This document shows positions 12,101-26,200 of a stretch of 64,000 nt of DNA, in pieces. Source of the DNA: Macrocystis pyrifera (taxonomy: Eukaryota; Sar; Phaeophyceae; Laminariales; Laminariaceae); contig JASSKH010000042.1 in NCBI GenBank assembly GCA_031763025.1, positions 1,364,001 to 1,428,000 of the forward strand. Reading direction: 5' to 3'. How positions within the stretch are numbered: the first letter of the stretch is position 1; every line of letters begins with the position of its first letter. Both the position numbers and the translations under genes were made by a program. The notes beneath the pieces are model-generated. The model searched no databases, was not told the DNA's origin, and worked only from the letters and a program-made list of their open reading frames with translations.

Positions 12101-15100
12101 TGGGGTGCCACCGCTGCGTCCCACGATGACCTCCATGTTGGTGGCAAAACGTCTTTCCCGGGTACATTTATTAGCTCTCGCAGCGGGTGGGGGAAGGGAG
12201 ACCCCGGCGCGCTGTCAGATGCGGCGAGAGGGGTGGCAGCGGAGGAGGGTGTAGCGGAGGGGGACGTAACGCTCGTGGAACCCGGAAAGGTGAGAGGGTG
12301 CTGTCGAGAAAACAGTGCGACGCACCGGCTCATTCGTGGGCTTGAATTAAAACGGGGGAGCCGGATTTTTTTGTTTTGTTTGCAATTTAGGGGGTTTCGT
12401 GTTTCGAAGTTTCCATGACATTTATTTTGTCTGCTACCGCTCAATTCCTTGACTTTTTCGCTTCGCGTGGCACCCGCCGCCCCTTCCCCCCCCCCCCCCT
12501 GCCCCCCCCCGCCCCCGTTACCACCAAGGTGTTTCACCTTCCCCTTCTTCTGATGCAGCAAGCACTGGAGCTTGAGAAGGGTGTGGGCTTAGGCTCCGTG
12601 TGGCTGCGTCCAGCGGCGGTGGTTCCGTTTATGTCCCCTCCGCATCTCGAAGCAGGTGACTCGGTTTGCGGCCCAAATAGTGATTGTGTAGGGAGTGCGT
12701 TCTTCGCGTGCTAGGGTATCGTAGGTTTGTTTTTCCGTTGTGTTGGCTGCACACAAGCAAAGGGAGAGCCGGTGAATGATCAAAAGGCGATTCGTCGCAA
12801 AAATCCGCAGTTCCGACTTTTGGCGTGGTGAATCCCAAGAAAATCACCGAGTCGTGTCAGTGCTGTGCTGTGCTATGGCGATGTTAAGCTGCGACGAACG
12901 TAGTTGACCAACTCCAATGGGGCCGCCGTCGCAGCTGAGATACTACTGTCTTTGCCATTTTCATTGCCCTAGACTGGGAAGCGGCAGACTGCATTATCAT
13001 GTCACTGCTGTAACATTTCGTCATCGATTTAATTCGTACGTACATAGTTTGAGATTAATGAGGCCTCTCACCCAGGGCTACTACCCTCCCGCCTTGATTC
13101 GATGGCAACCAACGCGGCATCCCTCGCGTTTGCCCCAAGCATGTCCGTGGAGCCCCCCCCTCCCCCCTCCGCGCAAGGTGCCGAAGTCCACCTCACGAGC
13201 GGTTCCTAGTAGGATGCAACTCACTCTTCATGCGACTCGCCGAACACCTCACGGCGCTTCGCGCTTGGTAAAACCAATGTCCGTCTGGTCCGTGAAAACC
13301 CGACGTGTTCCGTCTCGGCGTTGTAGGAATGCGAGGGTCTGTAGTCTTACGACTACGGCCACGCATGATGTCGAGTACACCCCCCCCCCCGCCCCAGCCC
13401 CCGTTTTTGCTGTCCTTTTGTTCATTTCAACTGAATTTCGCTTACTTCTAACTTTGTTGTATTTTCGCCATCTTGTTTTTAGCCGCGCAAGAGGTGCTGT
13501 TCTCGTCCTCGCCCATTAAGCTCCATCGGTTGGTTAGCTGGACGGGGAGCACAGCGTCCCGAAGCGACTTCGCTGGAATGCAGGCAAGGCTCCCCGTGGC
13601 TGGTTGTTGTCCCTCACAGGCCTCTCCGCAAACCGTAGAACCGTGTACACATAGCGCTGCGCGTTTTGTTTTTTCAATGAGGCTGTCTTGTTTATTTTGG
13701 CTCCTACGGGGTTATCTCCCGAGCTCAGGGGTGACTACGGAACGGACATTGCCCAGTACATAAGTAGACACCACTCTTCCTGTGGTCCTCGACTTTCCCG
13801 CGCCGCTCCGGTCTGTTGATGTTTCCCGGTCGCGGTCGGCGGGTCACGTGCCGTTTCGCCCACGATCTCCTGCTGCTGGACCCTTTACGAGGAATGCATA
13901 GAACATGCCCGAACGGGCCTACCATCAAACTTGTGAAACCTGAGTACGAACTACTACATTGTGAATCAAACGCACACAAACACCTTATTGCAAATGGGAT
14001 AGACATAAGTAGAACAAAGGCGCCCCGATGTGATCACGCAGCTCGCAAAGTTGAAGTTGAGTATCAATCACTCGATCGGTCGAACTCACAGCTGGCGTAT
14101 TTTTGTAAATATTTCTTGGAACACAAAACACGGGCAGGTGGCATGCCCGATGGGAACTCCTGTTAAGGACGGCCAGCTCCTGGCGCCTTTTGTCTACTGC
14201 GTGGAGGTGAGGTTGTACCCGCATAGCACGCAAGCATGATAATACGCCCCTGTTCGGATGAATTTCCCGGCTCGTCTTTGTCGACAGTGGGGAGAGTGAA
14301 AAGACGCACAGAGCGATGCGTCTATAGAAAGGCCTCGACCATGATACCCTTCGAAAGCCTCCATATTTTGCTGTCTGTGTGTGCCCCCCCCCTCGTTTCG
14401 TTTCGGAGAGAATCGGCTCGGAAAGTCCCCGGGGTTTCTGTCATGCTGCGTGTCTATTCGGTATGTAAGTGATTGAAGATAGTATCAAGACATGGCAATT
14501 TTTCGAGCACTTCGCTCTACTCTGTAGCTGCGGTACCGCCCGCTCATACGCAGGCATCTGAGGTACTACTGCGGTAGTTGGACCAGCCCTTGCTGGCAGC
14601 TACATACGCAGGTACCAGTCGGATGCCACGTTTTTTCCGACCGAGAGCTGAAAGTAGCGTTCTCTCGCAACCCTTGCCCAAAGGGGGTACCGGGCGGCGT
14701 TTTGTCGGGTAGTCGGGTCGCTGTGGACCTCTTGGCGCTCTGACTGAAACGCTGGTTTGTGGGACGGAGCTTCGAGACGAGGTTGCTTCTATGAGGTCTT
14801 GAGGTGTTTCGCATTGCTGCCCAGATGCCACTGCCGTTTGGTTACACGGCAAGGTCTGTCTGTTTTCAGAGGCTCGTGCTCGACGGCAGTCCGTTAACAA
14901 TAGACCCGGCCCGATCTCGAGCACGCGGCCGCATGCCGTGTAATAACCTACTCGAGAATCGCGCGTGGCAATGTTATTGACACGCCTGGACGCGCTCTCG
15001 AGTGGACGTTTTGTGATGCCGACGTTGCCGGGGCGAAGCACGATGTATGGTGAGTCGCTTATGGGCCCTTTGCGGTGTGTTGTGTTGGAACAGTATGGAA

Positions 15101-18100
15101 CCTGTCTGACCTTTGGAGGAAAAACAGACGGAGAACGGGGGTCGATATCCAGCAAATAATTGTACTCGTGAATGCCTGATACGTCGCACACAAAATGCGG
15201 TGCAACCGGAGCAAATGAGCTTGATGCACGTGTGAAGAATGTCGAAGCGACACACCAGGTACCGCTTATCGAAGCATGTTGACGCGCAAGCCCCGCAATC
15301 TCTCTCCCCCCTCCTCACATCTCAAATGATGCCCCCCCGCCCTGGCCCACCTTTTCTCTCTCCCCCCTATCTTTTGCCGTGCCCCTATGTCCCGTGGTCT
15401 GCGGACACCAACGGTGTGTTGCTTGGTCCGTTTTTTTTTTTGTTCGCGTTCGTGGCTTGCTGCGACTTGGCTGGTGGGACCGAGAAGGTTCGACGCAAGG
15501 TTCTCGAGACAGGCAGCGCCGATGGAGGGGTCGGAGGGGTCGACAACACTCCGGCGGACCCGGGCTCAGCTGCCGTGGCCCCGAGTGCGCCGGGCAGTGT
15601 GACCAGTCCGCGGAGTAACCTCGGGGGTGTTTTCAGGTGAGTTGAGATTAAAAAAAAAAATGGCGTGGGCTATACATACAATATCCATACGCGAGAATCC
15701 CCGAGCTTAGGAGGCCGGGTGGAATTTCATATTTCGTTTGACGTACGTGATAGAGGACTCTTAAGGTCGATATCCGGACGGGTGTTCATCGAGGGCGAGT
15801 GCGTGGCTCGAGGTCGGTACTCTTGCTATCATGCCCACGAGAGGTTGTTGGCTCTCACCCTTGTACCTTCGTCGGTGTTCCGTTCTTTTTGTTTTGTCGA
15901 TTGGTGACAGTGCACGCCTTAGACAGATCCTAAACCTGCCCTAGTGAGATGTGCAGTAGCGCAGGATATGTTAATCACAGATCGAACCGAGGAAAGCTGT
16001 CCTAAAGCGTGCGGATTTTACGGATCCCACGCGGCAACATGAGGTACTGTAGATATTAATAGCACATATCAGGAATCTATCTATCTGCTCTGAAATATGT
16101 TGGTCTTGGAGATTTTTTTTTTTTTTTTTGTTCAACCCTCCGGCGGAGTGGTAAAAATAAAGCTTGAGCTCACCACACTTCCACGTTCAAGATTCGTGTC
16201 GTGTGTCAATTTAGCCCGTAGCTCCTGTTGCAACAGCAGAGCAGGCTGTTGTTACCGCTGGCGCTTGGCTACGTTGACCCGACCTGACCTGACCCCCGAG
16301 AGGGGCAGGTGCGGTGGAGACAGCCATCCGGGAAAGTAGTCTCCTCCGGGTAGTGTGGGACTCGCGCGACGCTCACCCCCAAACAAAAACCTAGGCTATG
16401 AAGCCTTCTCGCCAGACTTGGTCCAGTTACCGTCCACCCTATCCGTTGGGGCATTGGTCCTCAGAGGGAATGATCTGTACATGATCTGTCGGAGCTGGGG
16501 CATAAGTCGTTGCCCTCGATGGGCTTGATGTGGCTCTTGAGTCTAACCACAAGGAGCGCACGTGTAGTGTGGTGGGTCCTGGACCCTACCAGGTATATCT
16601 GCCAGAGTGTAAGCACCGTGTGGCAAATCCCTTGTGTCGTATATTCTACCAGGTGCCCGAATGTACAATCGCATCCTGCATCGTCTCCTCAAAGAAACAA
16701 TTTGTCTGTTGCACAGCAACTTGTAGTTGTCGTTTGTTGTTGTTAGTATTTGTTGTTGTTGCTGCTGTTGCTGCTGTCTTCACATTACATCGTTCTTCCT
16801 TCCCGACGACATCAGTACACCCAGTCTCTCCATCCTGCTTCTTTTTCCTAGAGAGATACAAACTATGTGGCCACAGACGGTGAGACAGAGAAAACCCAAA
16901 TAATCGCCATTGGAGCATGGTAAGCAAATTAAATACCACGGTGCGGGGTACGAGGACGCAACAAATACGCCAACCAAGAAAACAAAATAGCTGAAAGACT
17001 AGAAATAAAACAAACGAAAGGAATCCTGGAGTGAGACAGCATACAACTGACGCAAGGCTATAAAAAAAAAGCTGCACGTGGAACACGTCGTACGTCGTGC
17101 TGTAGCGAAGGATATGACTGCTGCTCGGACGAAAGCGACACGAAGAAGGGAGAAGAGAGAAAGCGATCTGGGTACGTGAGGGTGGAAAGGAACAAAAAGA
17201 AGAGATACAGAGAGCAAATAAGCAAAAAGCAAAAAACGATAATTGTATTTCTTCTCATTGTTTGACTAATCTGACCCACCCAGCTTCTATGTCTCGTGTA
17301 CTACAAACGCTGCTTTGCCGCGGCGGGCTGATGCCCGGCGGTCACTCCGCGTATGGCTGCAGGGTTTTGAGCTGAGGCCGCAAAAGTGACCGCACTGCAC
17401 ACTATCTCTAGGCGGCTGATGAAACGGAAATATCGCATTGATTTTCGTCGAAGCCTCTGCATCCCGAAATAGTCGAGAGGTCTGCATTGCATTATGCCTA
17501 TATTTAACGAAGGATTAGGAACTCGAAATGGGGGGGGGGGGGCTCCCGTCCATCCTTTAAGTTGAATGTCTTATCCCTTTTCCTCCTAACGAAAGGGCAC
17601 ACAAACGAAAATGTTGGTTTTGGGAGTATCTCGTGCGTTGCTACTCTTTTCTACAGTTTTGTTTTAGTAGGAAAATTGTTCCTACTGCATATACCAGGTA
17701 TACAACTAGTAGTTGGTAGTGTATACCTGGTATGTATTAGTCCTTGTTTTGTTTTTTTTTTGCCCGAGGCCCACCGCACAACGCTTGCAGGGCCATCGTA
17801 ATCAGGAGAGCTAATAAACGGGTTGAAAATCTCCGTGGGAGCTGTGTCGCCTGCTCCATCCGCAAACAGTAGCTCTAGGACAAAATTCGCATGCACTCGC
17901 GACATACACCGCGGGGACTCGCCATCACGAGACGATTACGTACATGAGATGGATATTCAGCAATGGTAACGCCCACTCTGATCACTCCTTTTTTTTCCCT
18001 TCCTCCTGTTATCTTCCCTTGAGACCAAATCTTCTATCGATTGCCTCCACGTTTTGGCCACATAAAAGCGCCCCCCCTCCTTCCAGTTCCTTGTTCTCCG

Positions 18101-21100
18101 TGTGTCGTCGATGGCGTTCTTGACAAGCCACTTGGTGCCACCTCTCTTTCTCTCCTCACAGAAACAAGAGCCTCGACACGCATCATTCCATCAACTGGAA
18201 ATGCATCTTGTTGCGTCATCTTCAGTCTTGAGATTGTTGCTGTGCTCGGCTCGTCCGCTTCCCCTTGTTCTTGTCGCCCGCCTCTGCCTCGCTGGCAGAA
18301 GCTTTGCCGAAACATCGCGCTCCGGGACGGGTGCCGATGTGGGGAGTGGGTCAGCCGCTACAAGTTTCGGTGCAGCTGTGGGCGGACATACAGGACACGC
18401 CTCCACATCTAGTCAGGGCGGCAAGGAGGGGGCGGGGGCAAAGAAAGCTGGAAATATTTTCAAGAGCGGCAGCGTGGAGGGAACCGCTGCGCCTGGCGCG
18501 GCAGGAGAGGGTGGTTCCGCCAGCAGCACCCCTCTTGTGGAGTACACCATGATGTTGCACCCGCCTCTCGTGGTGGAGAACCTGCTTCCTCATGCGGGAG
18601 ACTTTGAGCTCGTTGATCAGGTGGGATAGGGTATACGGGCAAGAAATGGCTCGCTCGGCTTTGTTGTCCCCGAAAACAAAAATCGATTATTGCCCCAAAG
18701 CTCTCGAACCAACCCCGCACCCCCTCACGTGACAATTGTTCATTCTTGAGTAATATTTGACCAATTGAATTACTTTGACCCAAAACTATTTCGTTTGAAG
18801 TTTGGTTGATTAATTCAATAATTAAGAAATGTTTCTATTACGGGGGTCCATAGTCAATAGGACCTATGGTATACATAAAAACCTATATATTTACCTATTT
18901 TTACCAACAATATTTGGTCCTATTTACTATGGTCCCCCGTAATAATTAATTATATATATAAGGAAGCAACTTGTAAAGGTCGTGGCGTTGCGCCTTACCG
19001 AAGCGTCTTAATTCCGCCGCTTGTGAGACGGTTTGGTTTTGATGTCCTTCGATCGACGGTTCTTCGAAACAACGGAAAATCACAAGCACCTTTGATTTCG
19101 CTTCTGTGACGTTGGCGGTATGTCGTGCTACTACTGTACGCACAGCAGCGCTACTATTATATTATGTAAGCCTGACGCTAAGCCTAACCCTACTGCATGT
19201 CCTCTGTCGGACATGTTGTTTGTTGTGGTACCCCAGAACAAGGGGCTGCTGTGGCGGGCCCACCTGGCTTCAGGGGCCAGCATCGGTGTGTACACGGTGG
19301 GACTTGATACTCCGCTGAGGCTGGTCATCAACTTGGACTTTTGCAGGTACGTGCTGAGCGCTACCAGTGTGTGCTCCAAACACGCGAGGCGCGATTTTTG
19401 CTTAGTCGCGAAACCGCGCTAGGAGCAATGCCTCCTCCGGCGACCCGCGCGAAGTTTCATGCGGGGTACGCCTATCATAGTTACTACCAGATACAGTAGT
19501 GCACGATAACTTGGTCGGAAAGGAAGGGGGAGTTAAATGCCGATGCCACACGGCAGTGCTGATGGAGCGAAAAACCTACGCCGCGACCCTCAAATATTTG
19601 GAGTGTACGTGCGCGCGCGAACTTCGATCGAAGAAAATCCAAGGCGCGTTTTAGGCTTCCTGGACAGTTTTGAGCAGACCGAAGCACCGCAATAATCTGT
19701 TTTCAACTCGATCGCACGTTCGTGATGCAGTTCTAAAGAGGCATCTAGAGTATCTAGTTTCGTGCTTTGTTATTCCACCCCACGCTATCCGCTCTGCCAT
19801 TGATAGCACGCTCGTTCCTCTCTCCTCCGTGTGGGTTTGTTTCATGGCGCCAAACAATAGGGACCCCCTACTGCAAGGTTGAACCAGACATTATACTTGA
19901 TGAAAATAAAAGTAAAAGTTTTCGACCACAGCAGCATTCACCCCCCCTTTTGACTTCGACCGCAGAATGCGTTTTTTTTTACTTGAATTCTCAAGGGATG
20001 GAAAGACACCACCGAAAACAAAAAAATAAAAGCAATGCCAAACTAACCACCACGAATCAACCATCAACGCACACAAGTTGATGGCCGTCGCCTGCAGGGC
20101 ACATCCCGCTGCTGGGCGCGAGTCCCCATCAACAGCAACAAACTACGACTATTTTGCTATGCCAGATACTTATTACGTTCTCCCCCGCTCGCTTGCCAAC
20201 GTACGAGTAGGAGCCATCAAGGAGTGCTCATTCACGACGGACGCCGGGGCTCCCGCGCCAGCCTTGGGGGGTTCAACCTTGCTGGGGGCGATGGTCGCAA
20301 CGGGCGCGATAGCAGGCTAAACCCAAGCGACAGCGGCGGTGGTGGGGCCGCCGGCGGCGACGGCATGGGGTTGAAGTCTAGCGGCGAATGGAAGCGTTCC
20401 TCTGGGTGAGAGGATGCGATGCTATACCTCGTGGGAGGATAGGGGTGCTGATCTGTGCCTTTTTTTGTTTAGTTTTGGCTTAAATATTACGGGGGACCGT
20501 AGTAAATGGGACCAAATATTGTTGGTAAAAGTAGATAAGTATATAGTTTTTTTTTTTGTGTAAACCGTAGGTCCTAATGTTACAGAGGACCATAGTAAAT
20601 AGTACCTACGGTACACACAAAAACCTATATTTTTTCCTGTTTTTACTAACAATAGTTGGTCCCATTTACTATGGTCCCCCGTAATAGTAGTTTTTTTTGT
20701 GACTGACGGGGACAGGAGGGACTCCTTAAGGGCGTTGAGGAACACTACCCAACGAGGCATGCGTGCCTTATCGTTCGAATATAATTCGTAATTTTACCAT
20801 CAATACAGTAGGCTACCGTACAGAGCGTTAAGTTCGCGACACAGGGGTGTTGCGATCGTTTTTCAGCGCTCGATATTTTTCCAGGACGGGAAGAAGGGGT
20901 GCCAATACCACATACAAGTAAAAGGTGTTTTCAGACAATATCTGGTCGAGAGGGAACCTTCCGGGAATATATTTGTCCGGCTTTTGTGTAGCGCCCTAGC
21001 CATTGAGGGTTGGGAGAAAACGGGCGCTGAAGAAAGGAGCGCACCCCTGCGCTAGGGCATTATTCGCAGGAGGGCAACGGCATTGGTTATCGGGTTGCGC

Positions 21101-21620
21101 TTCCATTCTTTCCTATCAACCTTTTTTTATAGCCTGCAGCTTTAGTTTTTGGGTACAAACCGCTCAAATTCTGAGTATTACGGGGGACCATAGTAAATTG
21201 GACCAAATTTTTGTAGTAAAAATAGGTCAATATATATAGGTTTTTGTGTGTACCGCAGGTGCTATCTACTGTGGTCCTCCGTAATAGTTTGTCCCCGGAC
21301 CGGACTGCAGCAGTCCCTCAAAGGGTAAAACATTAGTTTTCTTGGGTTGTGAGGTGGAGAGCTCCCGGAGTGAGCAGCAGCCTAGAAGAGTATGGTCGCA
21401 CCCTTTGTCGTGCCATAGCGTGCGTTTTGGGAGTTTGTATGCGGTATTTTGAACGAGCAAGTGTGGCGCGAAAGGCCACGTTTCGGTTCGAGGTCACTTC
21501 GGCTGCCCCCGGACGAGCGAGCCCCCATACGATCGTGGGACCGCGCGCCCCAAACACTCTTACGATTTAGGAACTTGCTGCGTAGCTATTGGTTGAGGGG
21601 ATGGACCGATGTCTTGGGGA

Positions 21621-21652
<32 letters not shown>

Positions 21653-23251
21653 TCCCCGGCGCCCGTTCCCCCTGCAGCACGTCGATACGTGGAAGCTGTC
21701 GAAGTGTTTGGGAGAGTCATGGCGTAGTTTTCCAATGAGCTACAATGCAGTGCGTATCAAAGTAGCGAATGTCCGATGGTAGCACGGACTGATCTACTCT
21801 TATAGCTCTGCCCGTAGCTCCCATGGGACAAATACCCGTTGGGCTACTATATACTCCGGTGTTGGTGGTATGTTTTCGTACAGGCTCGTGGGGCCGGATC
21901 GGTTCATTTTAAACGTTTCAAGGTGACTCCTCTGGGGACGCTGTCGAAAACGAGCCGCTTCTGGTGTTGCATCGGTCACCGTGTCGCCAGCTTTCAAATT
22001 GGGTCGATTCGAAGAGACCCGCTTTCGCGACGCCGCACGCCGTAGTTATCTCTGACGTATTTATAGAGAGTATACAAGCGCGGAAAAAAAATCTACCCGA
22101 TTACCGATTACTTAGATGGCGATCCAAGTTGAACGCTCAGTAATAGTAGAGTACTTCGGCTCCCGGCGGTTTGAGTTGTTTTTTTTTACCCGTTCATCAC
22201 TGTTTTTGTTTTTTGCGTGTTTTTTGTTCTCGCGCGTTTTGTGGCAGGGAGAAAGACAACGGCGGGAGCGGAAGTGGCGGGGGGGGGGCAGGCGGAGCTT
22301 GGGTCCAGCGTGACGCTGACGGACAGCGTCGGGCAGAGAATAGAGGTCTTGTTGGAAAACCGGCTCGGGGAGGGCGGGCAGCGGCATGTGGTGGTGTATT
22401 GTCCGGTGTGGATGGTCAACACGTCGCGCTATTGCCTCAGGTACTCGTTTTTGGGACCGGGTTTTATTGAACTAAAATGTACAGTTGCAGTTAGTGCTTA
22501 GAGCCCATCTTAACGGGGAACACTAAATTTCGTTCAATCGGATGCAAATTCAACTCGAAAAAAAAAAATCAAGTCAAATTGAAAGAACCGAAAGTCCTCG
22601 ATAAGATGGGCCCTTAAATTAAATTAGAAAAAAAAAAATCAAGTCAAATTGAAAGAACAGAAAGTCCTCGATAAGATGGGCCCTTATAGCAAGGCCGAGC
22701 TTCGACAAAATGCTTGATAGTCCACAGAACCCCATCGTCACATTCTAGAAATTTCCGAGAATTTCCGAGGAATTTCCCAGGCGGTCGGGATTGGGGTTGG
22801 GGTTCATACAGGGTTCAAGATGAAGTGTGTTTCAACCGTTTTAGTGAAAGCAGGGTTTAAAGTCAAGTACCTTGTACATTTCAACCTTTTTTGTTAAAAG
22901 CTGGCCCCAAGGTTTTGTACAGCCCTCGCATTGTGCATACATTTTGAAGAAGTTGGGCAGGGGGGAGTGTGGCTTCTGAAAGTGCCTCCAGTTTATGGCC
23001 GGCTTACCCCGTTGGCGGGACCTCACATGCCGTATACCACTAAGAAGTAGTGTTAAGACCGAGGGGTCCTTACCTTCATCTCAGAGCGGCAGCACGCGCG
23101 ATAACACTCCCCCCTCGAGTTTCCGAATGTCACTGAGACTATGAGCTGAATTTCCTGACTGTAGGGGAAGGTGCAAACGCCGAGCGATGCATGCATCCGT
23201 TATGGAAAAAAGCATCTCGTTGAGATTTCTCCAAAACCATCATTTTTGCTG

Positions 23252-23286
<35 letters not shown>

Positions 23287-26200
23287 TGCTTTGGAGAACC
23301 TAGCTATCTTATCGCCCGTGTGCTATACAGTGTAGCGACCAGAAAATGGTGGGTAAGGAAGTGCGTTGTTAGCAGCCGTCGAGTGTGACCCCGCGGCGGT
23401 ATGGGTAGTGTCGTGATGCTCGCGTGTCGTGCAGCTTCTGGCGTCGTAGGTCGGACTCTGGTTTGGTGTTGTAGGTCGCACTCTATAGTTGGCGTTGTAA
23501 GCCGGACTCTAGTGGAAGCGCCTCGCGCCTCCCTATATAACCCAGCAGCCCAGACTGCGACGTGCGGCCCGATGCCATGCGTACTCGTTGTACCGGCACG
23601 TCTATGTTTTTGTCATTTTTTTTCCCCCTCTAAAGTCTCAAAGTGGTTGTAACCCTCTTAAACTACTCCACTGTACAGGACAAACACCATTTACGTCTAC
23701 TTCTGAACAGTTTGCCCCCAAAGCGGGAGTGCAGTCCCAAACGGGTTCCAAGGGAGATTCAGCGGGATGTCGCCACTGGAAACGTACCCACTCGCACGTG
23801 TTTGTTGCACATCTGGGACGGATCGTCGTTTCCCGCTTCGTGATCTGATCTAGATTTTTTAAGGCAGAGATCTGTTCCCGACCTTGTAGTATGATATTCT
23901 GTAGCCTGCAGCTCATCATGTTGCCCGGTGGGCAGCTCATGTGCTCTCGGGGGTGGGGACCTGTGTAATCTGCGTGATTAGCTAGCACTCGTTTACTGGG
24001 TTGGATCTGTACTGTGCAGACAGATCCTGCATTAACCTCTGACTACGGCAGGTGATGAACTAGATCATCTACCGTAGACAGATAGATCATGATCTGTGTG
24101 TCCGAGGTATTTCCAACAAGGCCAAAGATTGCTTCGGTTTCCTTTTTGCGTTTCATCTTGGATGTGGTGTTCTCGAGTTTGTTGTTGTTGCACCCCTCGA
24201 CCCCGAGAAACGCCAGATACGCGGAGAACCGTTTCGGGACAAAACTCTGCCTCACCTCCTGCAGTACGTACTCAGCCTTGAGTTGCTCTGTTTTTTCCGT
24301 GCAGTTTCCCCGACCTTTCGACGGACATTTGTTTATCGCCTTTCCGCGCGACCCCCCCCCCCCCCCCCCCCTCCTTTCACCGACTTTTTTCTATCGCCTT
24401 TTGGTAGGTACCGGCAGGACGGCCTCAAGCACATGCCCGCCGGGACGGTTGGCAAGGCGGGCGACGGTCAGCGCTCCATCTACGCCAACGATGGCCCGGG
24501 TGCAAGGTCAGCGACGACTTGTTTGTTCACGTCAATCCTCCTTCATTTGGCTTACGCTCGAGATACGCTGCAAAATAATGTGTCAGCAGGACGCCGTGCT
24601 TGTTTATAGGTATCTCAGACGCGTTCGGGGATCTGCGGTGTCGGTTTCGCAGCAGCAAGGATGGTTGGTCTGGGGTGACCTTGCCGTTCACATCATTCAA
24701 AAAACAATACTCTCGCGTGTCGGGTTGAAAAAATACTCGGTATGAACGCTGTTGAAAGTGAACGAAGGACGGAGCTCCTGTGTAACCTAGCGGGAGCACT
24801 AAAAAGGGAGCTCTCATGCGGTTTCATGGTCTTTTAGCTGCAGCTTCCTGTCCTTTGGCCACATTCACACCCCACCCCCCCCCCCCCTGTTGTGTTTCGC
24901 TCTACGGTGGACTTGCAGGGACTCTGAACATAGCAGCTCCTTCAACACACCCGTCCAAGGGGACAGCTACGGACCGTCCTCCCCATGGTCTGAGCCTTAC
25001 CGGAACTCGCCACAGGCAACGTCGATGTCCGGCGTGGGAGGCGCAGCCGCGGTCGTGAGAGACCGAAAAGCAGCTGACGGTGGAGAAGCCCGGACAGCCG
25101 AAGGACCAACACAAGGCGTCGCCGCCGAGGCCGGGGGCGGCGTCCCTGGGCGGCGCGGAAGTGACACACGTGGTCGAGAAGAAAACCCGGGAGAATCTCG
25201 ACCCACGGGCTCGTTCGCCGGCATGCCAGGGGATGCCACGCCGGCTGTGAGGGAGGGTGGTGGCTGGTCGGCCGCTGACCCGGAGAATTTCTTGAGGGAA
25301 AATTTGAGCCTGAAAGACCTGGTGTCGTTGGCGTATATGTTCAATTTTTCGGAAGCGGGCGTGCTTGGACTCGGGGAGCGCAAGGCCGTCGTTCAGGTGA
25401 GCGCGGCTCGTAACGTGAAACGTGTGTAAAGAGGCGCATCGTTCGCTGTGAATGCACCTTCTTCATGTCTTCAGGAGATCGACGTGGATGGGTGCGCATC
25501 GCCTGTATCCGGCACGGGCTATATCTGTGTTGTGCTCTACGATGGGTGCTGACACTGCGGCGTATGACATCATGTGTACCTCCTGGTATTTTTTTCTGCG
25601 GTTTGGCTTTAGACGAGTCTTGGAGGAGAGGCCACTATAATAGTACCGCTCTGTACCGACATATCAGCACCATTCTATATGTGAATATGTATTCGAAAAC
25701 GGTTCTCATCATTGGGGGCAGTGATACTGTGTGGCCTCGCTGCTCTGTCTCCACACACAAGTACGATATGCAGTTAGTCTTGGCGACAAAGGCGTTTTTT
25801 TCCCCCACCATTTACGTTTCGTGGATGATGGGCATGACGTGAACTTCATTCGCGTGTCCAATTTTTCGGCTGCCGCTATGACACCGCAGGTGGACGACAG
25901 CGAGTGGAGCAAGGCGTTCAGCATGGACACCGTGGGCGTGAATCAGGTGCTACTGTAGATCCATACATGACTCACAAAGGGTATTATTCGAAACGATGGC
26001 CCCGCAGAGCGCAGTGGCCGTATGGTAGACGTTTTTGTTTTCTGCGAATTGTTGTTGCTGTTGCGTGGCGTGCCGCAAAATACAGGACCGAGCGAAAGTC
26101 ATAAAGTAAACCACGAGACGATGTTTTCTATGAGCCGCTCTTCCGTTTTGGCCACCTGCAGTCCTTTGAAAGCGATGCATCGCAGCGCGACGGCAAGGTT

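Noticed and set aside
12917-13519. Open plus-strand frame of 200 codons
   Set aside because: Runs through a family C element and intron 12; the protein-like parts are translated repeat, found again at 29237 and 56286.
16640-17280. Phe/Leu-rich minus-strand frames resembling membrane segments
   Set aside because: A low-complexity A/T-rich intron gives hydrophobic chance frames; no start context or motif.
24089-24745. Open plus-strand frame of 218 codons around exon 20
   Set aside because: Not the conserved frame of exon 20 (YRQDGLKHMPAG); the rest is a poly-Pro artefact of the C-run and intron.
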